Shown here: piece after piece, positions 1-9,403 of the stretch
Layout of the letters: each line of letters starts with the position of its first letter
Numbering within the stretch: position 1 is the first letter of the stretch
Source: Allobrachymonas denitrificans DSM 15123
Lineage (GTDB): Bacteria; Pseudomonadota; Gammaproteobacteria; Burkholderiales; Burkholderiaceae_C
Assembly (NCBI RefSeq): GCF_900110225.1
Contig: NZ_FOCW01000001.1
Span: 62,001 to 126,000, forward strand
Reading direction: 5' to 3'
Length of the DNA: 64,000 nucleotides
Translations under genes and position numbers: made by a program
The notes under the pieces: model-generated
What the model saw: only the letters and a program-made list of their open reading frames with translations
Told to the model about the DNA's origin: nothing
Databases searched by the model: none

Positions 1-1829
1 CCGGTTCCGGCAAGTCCACGCTGATGAACATCCTGGGCTGTCTGGACCGCCCCACGCGCGGCAGCTACCAGGTGGAGGGCAAGGAAACCGGCAAGATGGA
101 CCCGGACGAACTGGCCCGCCTGCGGCGCGAGCACTTCGGCTTCATCTTCCAGCGTTACCACCTGATGGGCGACCTGCATGCCGTCGGCAACGTGGAGATC
201 CCGGCCATCTACGCCGGTGTGCCGCCAGCCGAGCGTCACGAACGTGCGCGCCGGCTGCTGACCCGGCTCGGCCTGGCCGAGCGCCTGGGCAACAAGCCGG
301 GGCAGCTCTCCGGCGGCCAGCAGCAGCGTGTCTCCATCGCGCGTGCGCTGATGAACGGTGGCGACGTCATCCTGGCCGACGAACCGACCGGCGCCCTCGA
401 CCAGGCCAGCGGCCACGAGGTGATGAACATCCTGAAGGAGCTGCACGCCGACGGCCACACCGTCATTCTGGTCACGCACGATGCCGGCGTGGCCGCACAC
501 GCCCAGCGCATCGTCGAGCTCAGCGACGGCCGCATCGTGTCGGACCGCATCAACCCAGGCGCCAACACGGAGCTGGCCGTCAAGGACGACACCGACGTGC
601 CACACCAGAAGAACAGCTGGGCCGCCGCCTGGGGCCGTTTCGGCGAGGCGGCGCAGATGGCCGTGCGTGCCATGATCGGCCACAAGATGCGCACGCTGCT
701 GACCATGCTCGGCATCATCATCGGCATTGCCTCGGTGGTGTCGGTGGTGGCGCTGGGCGAGGGCTCGCGCCAGAAGATCCTGAGCGACATCAGCGGCATG
801 GGCACCAACACCATCGACATCATGCCGGGCTCGGGCTTTGGCGACCGCACCTCCGGCCGCATCCGCACCCTGGTGCCCTCCGATGCGCAGGCCTTGCTGC
901 GGCTGCGCTATGTGGACAGCGTCTCGCCCAACGTCAGCACCACGCGCACGCTGCGGCGCGGCAACGTGGACAAGACGGCCACCATCAACGGCGTGGGGGA
1001 ACAGTTCTTCCGCGTGCGCGGTTACTCCGTGGCCGATGGAGCACTGTTCGACGAGGACAGCGTCCGGCGCCAGACGCAGGATGCGGTGATCGACCCCAAC
1101 ACCTACGACGCCTTCTTCCAGCCGGGCGAGCATGCCGTGGGCAAGGTGCTGCTGATCGGCACCGTACCGGTTCGCGTGATCGGCGTGACGGAGAAGAAGG
1201 AAAGCCCCTTCGGCAACCCCGATGCGCTCAACGTCTGGCTGCCCTACACCACGGTGATGGGTCGCCTGATGGGCACCAGCCATCTGCGCTCCATCACGGT
1301 GCGCGTGCGTGACGATGCCGACAGCGCCGCCGCCGAATCCGGCATCACCCAGATGCTGACGCAGCGCCATGGCAAGCAGGACTTCTTCACCATGAACTCC
1401 GACAGCATCCGGCAGACCGTGGAAAAGACCACGGCCACCATGACGCTGCTGGTCTCCGCCATCGCGCTGATCTCGCTGGTGGTTGGCGGCATCGGGGTGA
1501 TGAACATCATGCTGGTGTCGGTCACCGAGCGCACGCAGGAAATCGGCGTGCGCATGGCGGTGGGCGCGCGCCAGGGCGATATCCTCAAGCAGTTCCTGAT
1601 CGAGGCGGTGCTGGTCTGCCTGATCGGCGGCGTGCTCGGCATTGCGCTGGCGCTGCTGATCGGCTGGCTCTTCGACTCCGTCAGCGGCGGCAACTTCAGC
1701 ATGGTGTTCTCGGTCGCCTCCATCATCGCTGCCTTCTCCTGTTCCACCCTGATCGGCGTGCTGTTCGGCTATCTGCCGGCCAAGCGCGCGGCCCAGCTCG
1801 ATCCGGTGGATGCCCTGACCCGACAATGA
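1..1829 (+). CDS. macB: MacB-type ABC exporter, fused ATPase-permease (5' truncated by window edge)
   Basis: Inner-membrane component of a MacAB-TolC-type tripartite exporter for macrolides, lipopeptides or other large substrates. The first complete codons (from base 3) read GSGKSTLMN, the Walker A loop, so roughly 40 N-terminal residues lie outside the window. Then come the signature LSGGQQQR and Walker [12 protein letters not shown]. After the nucleotide-binding domain a first membrane span (around [15 protein letters not shown]) leads to a large periplasmic MacB_PCD domain and a C-terminal FtsX domain with three spans. The stop overlaps the start of the next gene (ATGA), so the two are translationally coupled. 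A macA adaptor gene is expected just upstream but is not visible. The substrate cannot be read from sequence. Confidence 0.93.
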   Translation, partial: GSGKSTLMNILGCLDRPTRGSYQVEGKETGKMDPDELARLRREHFGFIFQRYHLMGDLHAVGNVEIPAIYAGVPPAERHERARRLLTRLGLAERLGNKPGQLSGGQQQRVSIARALMNGGDVILADEPTGALDQASGHEVMNILKELHADGHTVILVTHDAGVAAHAQRIVELSDGRIVSDRINPGANTELAVKDDTDVPHQKNSWAAAWGRFGEAAQMAVRAMIGHKMRTLLTMLGIIIGIASVVSVVALGEGSRQKILSDISGMGTNTIDIMPGSGFGDRTSGRIRTLVPSDAQALLRLRYVDSVSPNVSTTRTLRRGNVDKTATINGVGEQFFRVRGYSVADGALFDEDSVRRQTQDAVIDPNTYDAFFQPGEHAVGKVLLIGTVPVRVIGVTEKKESPFGNPDALNVWLPYTTVMGRLMGTSHLRSITVRVRDDADSAAAESGITQMLTQRHGKQDFFTMNSDSIRQTVEKTTATMTLLVSAIALISLVVGGIGVMNIMLVSVTERTQEIGVRMAVGARQGDILKQFLIEAVLVCLIGGVLGIALALLIGWLFDSVSGGNFSMVFSVASIIAAFSCSTLIGVLFGYLPAKRAAQLDPVDALTRQ

Positions 1830-3310
1830 GCACTCGCATGGCCTCTCTTCGTCCTGTTTCCGTTTCCCGTCCGGCATGGCAGCGCAGTCTGGCGGCTCTG
1901 GCCGCCGTCAGCGTGCTGGCCGGCTGTGCCAGCACCGCCACGCCCACACCGGCGGTGCAGGTGCCGACCCAGTGGCAGCATGCCCGCAGCACCACGCCCG
2001 GCCAGATGTTGCCGGATCGCTGGTGGCAGGCCTTTGGCGATGCGCGCCTGAACCAGCTGGTAGAGTTGGCCCTGCAGCGCAACACCAATCTGGCGCAGGC
2101 GGCATACAAGGTGCGCAATGCGCAGCTGCAGGCCGGCAATGCCGCCGGCAACCGCCTGCCCACGCCCAGTGCCAGCGTCAACACCAGTGGCAGCCGTCCG
2201 CTGGATGGCGACGGGGGCACCAACCGCAACTACAGCGTCAGCCTCGGCGTGAGCTGGGAGGCGGATCTGTGGGGCAAGCTGGCCACGCAGCAGCGCATGG
2301 CCGACTGGGAAGCAGTGGCGACCGAGCAGGACCGCCAGGCTGCCGCCCATGCGCTGGTTGCCACCGTGGCCAAGACCTGGTGGCAACTGGCCGTGGCCGA
2401 GAACAAGCTGGCCAGCCAGCGCCAGAGCCTGGCGCGCGCCAACAAGACGCTGCAGCTGGCCGAAGTGCAGTACCGCGCCGGTGCCATCTCCGGCCTGGAT
2501 CTGGCGCAGGCACGGCAATCGCAGGCCAGCCAGCAGGCGGCCATCCACCAGCTGGAGCAACAGGGCACCGAGCTGCGCAATGCGCTGGCCATCCTGTTCG
2601 ATGCGCCTCCGGGCCAGTTGCCACCCGGGGCCGAGCCACCGCGCCTGCCCAATCTGGCGCGCTTGCCCGCGGTGCCGGCCGGCGTGCCCGCCGAACTGCT
2701 GGGTCGCCGGCCCGACCTGCAGGCCGCCGAGCTGCGCCTGCGCTCCTCGCTGGCCAACGTCGATGCCGTGCGCACGAGCTACTACCCCACGCTCAGCCTC
2801 ACCGGCAGTCTGGGTGGCAGCAGCAATGCGCTGTCGCAGCTGCTGAGCAATCCGGTCGGTACCTTGGGTGCCGGCCTGATCCTGCCCTTCCTGAAGGCGG
2901 GCGAAATGCAGCGCAATACCGCGATTGCGCAGAACAGCTACGAGCAGGCCGTGCTCGGCTTCCGCCAGACCCTGTATCAGGCCTTTGCCGATGTCGAGAA
3001 TGCGCTGTCCGGGCGCACCAACCTGCAGCAGCAGGTGGTGCAGCTGCAGCAGGCGCTGGCCCAGGCTGAACGCGCCGAGCAGCTGATGGAGGTGCGTTAC
3101 CGCGCCGGTGCGGTGCCGCTCAAGTTCTGGCTGGATGCGCAGGAAACCCGCCGCAATGCCGCACTGGCGCTGCAGGATGTGCAGCTGGCGCGGCTGGTGA
3201 ATCTGGTCACGCTGTACCAGGCGCTGGGCGGCAGCCCGCTGCTGGCACCCGTGCCGGTGGAACAGGCGCCGCTGCGCACACAGCAGGTGGATGCGGCCAT
3301 TGGTGCGTAA
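1826..3310 (+). CDS. TolC-like outer-membrane efflux lipoprotein (NodT/OprM family)
   Basis: Outer-membrane channel of the tripartite exporter whose pump gene it overlaps by 4 nt. The 494-residue protein begins with a signal peptide ending in the lipobox LAGC (Cys about 33), so the N terminus should be acylated. Two OEP (outer membrane efflux protein) repeats follow, with the family segments around [33 protein letters not shown] and [15 protein letters not shown]. Long helical Gln/Ala-rich stretches match the periplasmic coiled-coil barrel. Length is normal for NodT-family proteins. The partner is inferred from the overlap with the MacB-like gene; no substrate is implied. Confidence 0.93.
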   Translation: MSTRMASLRPVSVSRPAWQRSLAALAAVSVLAGCASTATPTPAVQVPTQWQHARSTTPGQMLPDRWWQAFGDARLNQLVELALQRNTNLAQAAYKVRNAQLQAGNAAGNRLPTPSASVNTSGSRPLDGDGGTNRNYSVSLGVSWEADLWGKLATQQRMADWEAVATEQDRQAAAHALVATVAKTWWQLAVAENKLASQRQSLARANKTLQLAEVQYRAGAISGLDLAQARQSQASQQAAIHQLEQQGTELRNALAILFDAPPGQLPPGAEPPRLPNLARLPAVPAGVPAELLGRRPDLQAAELRLRSSLANVDAVRTSYYPTLSLTGSLGGSSNALSQLLSNPVGTLGAGLILPFLKAGEMQRNTAIAQNSYEQAVLGFRQTLYQAFADVENALSGRTNLQQQVVQLQQALAQAERAEQLMEVRYRAGAVPLKFWLDAQETRRNAALALQDVQLARLVNLVTLYQALGGSPLLAPVPVEQAPLRTQQVDAAIGA

Positions 3311-3602
3311 GGCACGGGCCAGCCAGACACATGTCCTGCAGGGCATCCCTGGCTGGCTGGCACCGTTGCACGATGGCCAGACACCCCTGAACCCTGTTGC
3401 CGTGGCTCCTGCCCGCCGACGCCACAGCTGCCGCGCTGGTTTTCCCTGCCATTGCGCCGGCTTGCGCCCGGTCAGGCTTGGAGCGCGCAAGCCTACACTA
3501 CAATAACAGGCACACTTGCCGGCCCGTGCCCGCAGAAGGTGCACCGGTACATCGCGTGCGACGCCGCATCCGTCCATTGACACACAGAGACATCCAGACA
3601 CC

Positions 3603-4709
3603 ATGCAAGTCTTGAAAGCACCCCAGGCCCAGGTTCTCACCGCGCTGCAATCGGTGGCCGGCATCGTCGAACGCCGCCACACGCTGCCCATCCTGGCCAA
3701 CGTGCTGCTGCGCAAGCATGGCGAGATGATCCAGCTCATCACCAGCGATCTGGAAATCCAGATCCGCACCACCGCCCAGCTCGGCGGCGACGATGGCGAT
3801 TTCAGCACCACGGTCGGCGCGCGCAAGTTGATCGACATCCTGCGCACCATGCCGGCCGACCAGATCGTCAGCCTGGAATCCAGCCAGAACCGCCTGATCC
3901 TGAAGGGTGGCAAGAGCAAGTTCACGCTGCAGACGCTGCCGGCCGAAGACTTCCCGCTGGTGCAGGAAGCGGCCAGCTTCGGTCCCTCCTTCAGCGTGCC
4001 GCAGAAGGTGCTCAAGCAGTTGCTGTCGCAGGTGTCCTTCGCCATGGCGGTGCATGACATCCGCTACTACCTCAACGGCATCCTGTTCGTGGCCGAAGGC
4101 AAGAAGCTCAGCCTGGTGGCCACCGACGGCCACCGCCTGGCCTTCACCAGCGCCACGCTGGATGTGGAAGTGCCCAAGCAGGAAGTGATCCTGCCGCGCA
4201 AGACCGTGCTGGAACTGCAGCGCCTGCTGTCCGACGCCGAAGGCGCCATCGAGATGCAGTTCGCCAACAACCAGGCCAAGTTCGGTTTTGGCGGCATGGA
4301 GTTCGTCACCAAGCTGGTCGAGGGCAAGTTCCCCGACTACAACCGCGTCATTCCCAAGGACCACCGCAACCAGGTCACGCTGGGCCGTGCACCGCTGCTG
4401 GCGGCGCTGCAGCGCACGGCCATCCTGACCAGCGAGAAGTTCAAGGGCGTGCGCCTCAACTTCGACGCCAACACCCTGCGCGTGGCCTGCAACAACGCCG
4501 AACAGGAAGAGGCGGTCGACGAACTCGACATCGACTACAGCGGCGACCCGATCGAGATCGGCTTCAACGTCACCTACCTGATGGATGCGCTGGGCAACAT
4601 GAACCAGGACATGGTCAGCGTCGCCCTGCAGGACAGCAACAGCTCCGCGCTGGTCACCATCCCCGAGAACGAGCAGTTCAAGTACGTCGTGATGCCCATG
4701 CGCATCTGA
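3603..4709 (+). CDS. dnaN: DNA polymerase III beta subunit (sliding clamp)
   Basis: Ring-shaped processivity clamp that tethers DNA polymerase III to the template and recruits other repair and replication proteins. The 368-residue product starts MQVLKAPQAQVLTALQ and ends in the family's typical VVMPMRI; all three clamp domains are present. The frame is open upstream to 3516, but only the ATG at 3603 gives the normal length. The gene stands alone: upstream is an exporter operon and downstream a CoA-transferase, whereas dnaN usually sits between dnaA and gyrB near the origin. The 292-nt upstream gap must hold its own promoter, but I see no clear hexamers. Confidence 0.96.
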   Translation: MQVLKAPQAQVLTALQSVAGIVERRHTLPILANVLLRKHGEMIQLITSDLEIQIRTTAQLGGDDGDFSTTVGARKLIDILRTMPADQIVSLESSQNRLILKGGKSKFTLQTLPAEDFPLVQEAASFGPSFSVPQKVLKQLLSQVSFAMAVHDIRYYLNGILFVAEGKKLSLVATDGHRLAFTSATLDVEVPKQEVILPRKTVLELQRLLSDAEGAIEMQFANNQAKFGFGGMEFVTKLVEGKFPDYNRVIPKDHRNQVTLGRAPLLAALQRTAILTSEKFKGVRLNFDANTLRVACNNAEQEEAVDELDIDYSGDPIEIGFNVTYLMDALGNMNQDMVSVALQDSNSSALVTIPENEQFKYVVMPMRI

Positions 4710-5042
4710 TACGCGGGCGGGCAAAGTGTCATGCTGCAATGCAGCATGATGTTAAATTGTCGCATTCGGGACATTTATCCATGCAAAGCGCAGGACATTG
4801 CTTCCAGTTCGCGCCGATCTGTTTGTAAAATACAGCAAAACATAGGGTTTACCCTGAATCTACCCGATTCGGGGTTTGTGTCTTGCCGGTACAGCGACGC
4901 GAGTTGCGCCCCTTGCATCCTGTGTGCAAGGCCGGATGCAGCGGTCGATCACCTTGCTGCCTGACACGTGCATTCCTTCCCGTTTCGGTATCACATGGAC
5001 GGGAGGGTGCTTGGCTGTTTTCTCTCCCATTCAGGTCTTTCC
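4710..5042. other. Intergenic region between dnaN and the CoA-transferase gene
   Basis: This 333-nt stretch has no convincing gene. It holds a perfect inverted repeat (4730-4748) and a more AT-rich block (about 4770-4860) that probably contains the promoter of the downstream gene; I could not fix the hexamers. One TTATCC (4775-4780) resembles part of a DnaA box but stands alone, so there is no support for an origin. Confidence 0.5.
4730..4748. repeat. Perfect inverted repeat CATGCTGC-AAT-GCAGCATG
   Basis: Two 8-nt arms separated by AAT, 20 nt after the dnaN stop codon. No T-tract follows on either strand, so a classic intrinsic terminator is unlikely. The short central spacing fits a dimeric repressor operator or a small transcript-end hairpin. 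It lies about 300 nt upstream of the CoA-transferase start. Confidence 0.45.
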
Positions 5043-6563
5043 ATGTCTACCGAATCCCGCGTTCTCCATCCCGCCTTCCGTCAGAAAATCATGAGCGCCG
5101 AGCAGGCCGCTGCCCACATCATGCCCGGCGACAACGTCGGCATGAGCGGTTTCACCGGCTCGGGCCACCCCAAGGTGGTGCCGGTGGAACTGGCCAAGCG
5201 CATCGAAGCCACGCACGCACGCGGCGAGGCGTTCCGCATCAGCGTCTGGACCGGCGCCTCCACCGCGCCTGAACTCGACGGCGCCCTGGCCAAGGTCAAC
5301 GGCATCGAGATGCGTCTGCCCTACCAGTCCGATCCGGTGTGCCGCCAGAAGATCAACGAAGGCACCATGCAGTACGCCGACATCCACCTGTCGCACGTCG
5401 CGCAGCACGTGTGGTTCGGCTTCTACGGCAAGCTCAATGTGGCCATCATCGAGGTCACGGCCATTCTGGAGGACGGCTCGCTCGTGCCCTCCACCGCCAT
5501 CGGCAACAACAAGACCTGGCTGGACCAGGCCGACAAGGTGATTCTGGAGGTCAACAGCCACCAGAGCATGCACCTGCACGGCATGCACGACGTGTACTAC
5601 GGCACGCAGGTGCCTCCGCACCGCCTGCCGATTCCGATGACGCACAGCGACAACCGCATCGGCGTGCCCTACCTGCAGGTCGATCCGGCCAAGGTGGTGG
5701 CCGTGGTCGAGACCAACTCCAGCGACCGCAACACCGACTTCACCGCGCCCGATGCCGAATCGGAACAGATCGCAGCGCACCTGGTCGAATTCTTCCAGCA
5801 CGAAGTCAAGCTCGGCCGCCTGCCGCGCAGCTTGCTGCCGCTGCAGTCGGGCGTGGGCAACATCGCCAACGCGGTGCTGGCCGGCCTGAACAAGAGCAGC
5901 TTCGAAAACATGACGGCCTACACTGAGGTGCTGCAGGACGGCATGCTCGACATGATCGCCAGCGGCAAGCTGCGCCACGCTTCGGCCACGGCCGTGAGCC
6001 TGAGCAAGAAGGGCCTGAAGTACTTCGAGGACAACATCGAGCAGCTGCGCAGCAAGATCCTGCTGCGCCCGCAGGAAATCTCCAACCACCCCGAGCTGAT
6101 CCGCCGCCTGGGCACGCTGTCGATGAACGGCATGATCGAGGCCGACATCTACGGCAACGTGAACTCCACGCACATCATGGGCACGCGCATCATGAACGGC
6201 ATCGGCGGTTCCGGCGACTTCGCGCGCAACGCCTACATCTCGGTGTTCATGACGCCGTCCATCGCCAAGGGTGGCAACATCTCCTGCATCGTGCCGATGG
6301 TGAGCCACGTGGACCACACCGAGCACGACGTGCAGGTGCTGGTGACCGAACAGGGCCTGGCCGACCTGCGCGGCCTGGCGCCCAAGGCCCGTGCCAAGCT
6401 GGTGATCGAGAAGTGCGCGCACCCGAGCTTCAAGGACCAGCTGACCGACTACTACGAGCGCTCCCTGCGCGAGTCTCCCGGCAAGCACACGCCGCACATC
6501 CTGACCGAGGCCCTGTCCTGGCACCAGCGTTTCGAGGAAACCGGCAGCATGAAGCGCGGCTGA
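5043..6563 (+). CDS. Acetyl-CoA hydrolase/transferase family protein (succinyl-CoA:acetate CoA-transferase type)
   Basis: Class I CoA-transferase of the Ach1/AarC family, expected to move CoA between acetate and succinate (or propionate) in the cytoplasm. The 506-residue frame starting MSTESRVLHP has the normal family length; the open frame reaches back to 4968 but those residues are not family-like. Recognisable segments are NVGMSGFTGSGHPKVVP, AYTEVLQDGMLD (its Glu lies where family members carry the catalytic glutamate), GSGDFARNAYISVFMTPS and TEQGLADLRGLAP. The gene is monocistronic with a terminator behind it. With sucCD in the same window, it could give a second route between succinyl-CoA and succinate. 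Substrate preference is inference. Confidence 0.9.
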   Translation: MSTESRVLHPAFRQKIMSAEQAAAHIMPGDNVGMSGFTGSGHPKVVPVELAKRIEATHARGEAFRISVWTGASTAPELDGALAKVNGIEMRLPYQSDPVCRQKINEGTMQYADIHLSHVAQHVWFGFYGKLNVAIIEVTAILEDGSLVPSTAIGNNKTWLDQADKVILEVNSHQSMHLHGMHDVYYGTQVPPHRLPIPMTHSDNRIGVPYLQVDPAKVVAVVETNSSDRNTDFTAPDAESEQIAAHLVEFFQHEVKLGRLPRSLLPLQSGVGNIANAVLAGLNKSSFENMTAYTEVLQDGMLDMIASGKLRHASATAVSLSKKGLKYFEDNIEQLRSKILLRPQEISNHPELIRRLGTLSMNGMIEADIYGNVNSTHIMGTRIMNGIGGSGDFARNAYISVFMTPSIAKGGNISCIVPMVSHVDHTEHDVQVLVTEQGLADLRGLAPKARAKLVIEKCAHPSFKDQLTDYYERSLRESPGKHTPHILTEALSWHQRFEETGSMKRG

Positions 6564-6648
6564 TCCGGTTCGGTGCCGGGAGTATTGCAAGGCTCCCGGT
6601 GCCCGCTGCCTGCAACACCCTGAAGGGCGAAGCGGCAGATCCGGGAAA

Positions 6649-6684
6649 GGGCAGGGGGGCCGCGGTCCGCACCTGTCCTTTTTT
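6649..6684 (+). terminator. Rho-independent terminator after the CoA-transferase gene
   Basis: GGGCAGG (6649-6655) can pair with CCTGTCC (6672-6678), one pair being G-U, and six T residues follow directly (6679-6684). A second 7-bp hairpin without a T-tract (CCGGGAG 6576-6582 with CTCCCGG 6593-6599) lies closer to the stop codon. Together they separate this gene from the amino-acid transporter operon. Confidence 0.7.
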
Positions 6685-6793
6685 CTTGCGCCGGCACCGG
6701 CCGGTTTCCTGGCCGGACGCGGATGCTGCCCTTGCGTCGCAGCGTGTGCGGCGCGTTATCATCGACATATCTTTATCTGCAACGAGCCGTAAC

Positions 6794-7618
6794 ATGCAAC
6801 GACGTACCTTCGCTACCCGCACCGCCCTTTCCCTGATCGCTGCTTCCGCCCTGCTGTGGGGCTGCAGCAAGTCCGGCACCGAGCCGGCTGCCGGCGCTGC
6901 CAGCGCTGCCAGCGCGGCTGCTGCTGCCAGCTACACCAAGGTGGTGGTCGGTCTGGACGACAACTTCCCGCCCATGGGCTTCCGTGACGAGAAGGGCGAG
7001 CTGGTCGGCTATGACATCGACATGGCCCGCGAAGCCGGCAAGCGCCTGGGCATCGAGATGGAATTCAAGCCGATCGACTGGAGCGCCAAGGAAGCCGAAC
7101 TCAACGGCAAGCGCGTCGACATGCTGTGGAACGGCATGACCATCACCGAAGAGCGCAAGAAGAACGTCGCCTTCACCAAGCCCTACATGCAGAACCACCA
7201 GATCATCATCGTGACCTCCAAGTCCGACGTGAAGGCCAAGGCTGACCTGTCCGGCAAGGTGGTGGGCGTGCAGGACGGCAGCAGCGCCGTGGACGCCGTG
7301 AACAAGGAAGCCGAGCTGGCCAAGTCCATGAAGGAAATCAAGAAGTTCGGTGACAACGTCGCCGCGCTGATGGACCTGAGCACCGGCCGCCTGGATGCCG
7401 TGGTGGTGGACGAAGTGGTGGGCCGCTACTACACCAGCAAGAAGCCGGGCGAGTACAAGGTGCTGGAAGAGAACTTCGGCAGCGAAGACTATGGCGTGGG
7501 CCTGCGCAAGGATGACACCGAGCTGCTGGCCAAGCTGGACAACGCGCTGGACGCCATGAAGACCGATGGCACGGCGCAGACCATCTACGCCAAGTGGTTC
7601 GAGGAAGCGAAGAAGTAA
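6794..7618 (+). CDS. Amino-acid ABC transporter substrate-binding lipoprotein
   Basis: Periplasmic solute-binding protein (SBP_bac_3 family) that delivers a polar amino acid to the permease and ATPase encoded next. The start MQRRTFATRTALS gives a signal peptide with the lipobox LLWGC, so the mature protein is probably a lipoprotein. An Ala/Ser spacer leads to the typical VVVGLDDNFPPMGFRDEKGELVGYDIDMA entry strand and the later RKKNVAFTKPYM and VDEVVGRYY segments. At 274 residues the size is normal. An upstream in-frame extension to 6413 overlaps the previous gene and is not real. The permease starts 171 nt later. Ligand specificity is not evident. Confidence 0.93.
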   Translation: MQRRTFATRTALSLIAASALLWGCSKSGTEPAAGAASAASAAAAASYTKVVVGLDDNFPPMGFRDEKGELVGYDIDMAREAGKRLGIEMEFKPIDWSAKEAELNGKRVDMLWNGMTITEERKKNVAFTKPYMQNHQIIIVTSKSDVKAKADLSGKVVGVQDGSSAVDAVNKEAELAKSMKEIKKFGDNVAALMDLSTGRLDAVVVDEVVGRYYTSKKPGEYKVLEENFGSEDYGVGLRKDDTELLAKLDNALDAMKTDGTAQTIYAKWFEEAKK

Positions 7619-7789
7619 TAGGCCCACGGGACGGATGCCCGTGCTTCGGGCAGCGCCTGTGAACGGCTGTGGTCGTGGGTGGGCAGACCAGCACCTTCCG
7701 GACGGGTGCTTGTTGCCCCATCCCGATTGGCGCTATGATGCAGGGCTGTCTCGCTGGCCGCCAGACCCCTCTGCCCGACCACCACACGT

Positions 7790-8443
7790 ATGGATTCCAT
7801 CATCGCGATGCTCCCCTCCCTGATGGAGGGTGCGGGCACCACGCTCAAACTGTTCTTCATCACGCTGCTGCTGTCCATTCCGCTGGGACTGGCGCTGGCC
7901 TTGCTGCGCCTGTCGAACTGGGCGGTGGTGCGTTCGGCCGTGAGCGGCTATATTTGGCTGATGCGCGGCACGCCGCTGATGCTGCAGCTGCTGTTCATCT
8001 ATTTTGCGCTGCCTTTCGTGCCGGTGATCGGCATCAAGCTGCCGGACTTTCCGTCGGCGGTGGTGGCGTTTTCTCTCAATTTTGCGGCCTATTTCGCCGA
8101 GATCTTCCGCGCCGGCATCCAGAGTGTGGACAAGGGCCAGTACGAGGCGGCCAAGTCGCTCGGCATGAGCTACGGTCAGACCATGCGCCGCATCGTGCTG
8201 CCGCAGATGGTGCGCCACATCCTGCCGCCCATGAGCAACGAGACCATCACGCTGGTCAAGGACACGGCACTGATCTACGTGCTGGCGCTGAATGACCTGC
8301 TGCGCGCGGCGCGCAACATTGTGCAGCGCGAGTTCACCGTCACGCCCTTCATCGTGGCGGCTGCCTTCTATCTGATCATGACACTGGTGCTCACCTGGGT
8401 GTTCCAGCGCATGGAGCAACGCTATGCCCGACAGAACCAGTAA
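7790..8443 (+). CDS. Polar amino-acid ABC transporter permease (HisM/GlnP family)
   Basis: Inner-membrane permease of the importer encoded with the preceding binding protein and following ATPase. The 217-residue protein has about five hydrophobic spans and the EAA loop QYEAAKSLGMSYGQTMRRIVLPQ, which contacts the ATPase. Family members often occur as pairs or homodimers; only one permease gene is present, so a homodimer is likely. Its 3' end overlaps the ATPase gene by 20 nt, indicating translational coupling. Confidence 0.93.
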   Translation: MDSIIAMLPSLMEGAGTTLKLFFITLLLSIPLGLALALLRLSNWAVVRSAVSGYIWLMRGTPLMLQLLFIYFALPFVPVIGIKLPDFPSAVVAFSLNFAAYFAEIFRAGIQSVDKGQYEAAKSLGMSYGQTMRRIVLPQMVRHILPPMSNETITLVKDTALIYVLALNDLLRAARNIVQREFTVTPFIVAAAFYLIMTLVLTWVFQRMEQRYARQNQ

Positions 8444-9206
8444 GCCCGCATTTGCCCTGAGCCTGCAGGACGTGCACAAGCGCTTCGGCAGCAATGCCGT
8501 GCTGCGCGGCGTGTCGCTGCAGGTGGCGCCGGGCGAGGTGATCGCCATCCTGGGCTCTTCCGGCTCCGGCAAGTCCACTCTGCTGCGCTGCATCAACCAC
8601 CTGGAAGCCATCGAGAGCGGCAGCATCGAGATTGCCGGCGAGACGCTGGTGCAGAACGATACCGGCGGACAGGCACGCTATCCGGACGACCGCTCGGTGC
8701 GCCGCATCTGCGCACGCACCGGCATGGTGTTCCAGCACTTCAACCTGTTCCCGCACATGACGGTGCTGCAGAACCTGATCGAGGCGCCGATGACGGTCAA
8801 GGGGCTGGGGCGTGGCGAGATCGTGCCCAAGGCCGAAGAACTGCTGCGCAAGGTCGGCCTGCAGGACAAGCGCGATGCCTATCCCGGCCGTCTTTCCGGC
8901 GGGCAGAAGCAGCGCGTGGCGATTGCCCGTGCGCTGGCCATGGAGCCGGAAATCATGCTGTTCGACGAGCCTACCAGCGCGCTCGATCCGGAACTGACCG
9001 GCGAAGTGCTGCGCACGGTGCGCCAGCTCGCGGCCGAGCACATGACCATGCTGGTGGTGACACACGAAATGGCGTTTGCGCGCGAAGTGGCGCACCGCGT
9101 GCTGTTCATGGACGAAGGCGTGATCGTCGAGGATCGGCCGGCGCGCGACTTCTTTGCCAGCCCGCAGCATCCGCGCGCGCAGGCGTTTCTGCAGCACATG
9201 CTGTGA
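8424..9206 (+). CDS. Polar amino-acid ABC transporter ATPase (GlnQ/HisP family)
   Basis: Nucleotide-binding subunit that powers amino-acid import with the two preceding gene products. Walker A is GSSGSGKST, the Q-loop GMVFQHFNLFPHMTVLQN is typical of GlnQ/HisP, the signature is LSGGQKQR, Walker B is IMLFDEPTSALDP and the switch His is in VVTHEM. Length (260 residues) is normal. It starts inside the permease gene. About 200 nt of gene-free sequence separate it from the convergent rsmA. Confidence 0.95.
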   Translation: MPDRTSKPAFALSLQDVHKRFGSNAVLRGVSLQVAPGEVIAILGSSGSGKSTLLRCINHLEAIESGSIEIAGETLVQNDTGGQARYPDDRSVRRICARTGMVFQHFNLFPHMTVLQNLIEAPMTVKGLGRGEIVPKAEELLRKVGLQDKRDAYPGRLSGGQKQRVAIARALAMEPEIMLFDEPTSALDPELTGEVLRTVRQLAAEHMTMLVVTHEMAFAREVAHRVLFMDEGVIVEDRPARDFFASPQHPRAQAFLQHML

Positions 9207-9403
9207 TCCGTGTGGGATCGGGCGTGAGCGCCTGATTCATACAGCAACGGCCGCAAAGGCCGCCGTGCGCCAACTCGGCGCAGCCGTAGGCTCCCTTCGC
9301 CTTGCCAACACGGTGAAATCTGCGCAAGGGGCTATTGCGCCAAGGCCGAAAAGCAGTAGAACATTCTTTGTCGAGAAGACTGAACCGTGGCGCTTCAGCC
9401 GGA

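Noticed and set aside
4710-5042. Possible replication origin beside dnaN
   Set aside because: Only one partial DnaA-box-like sequence (TTATCC at 4775) is present, with no cluster and no dnaA or gyrB nearby.
7637-7651. GCCCG-TGCTT-CGGGC hairpin between the binding-protein and permease genes, considered as a terminator
   Set aside because: The stem is only 5 bp and no T-run follows. It may modulate downstream expression, but a terminator call is not supported.
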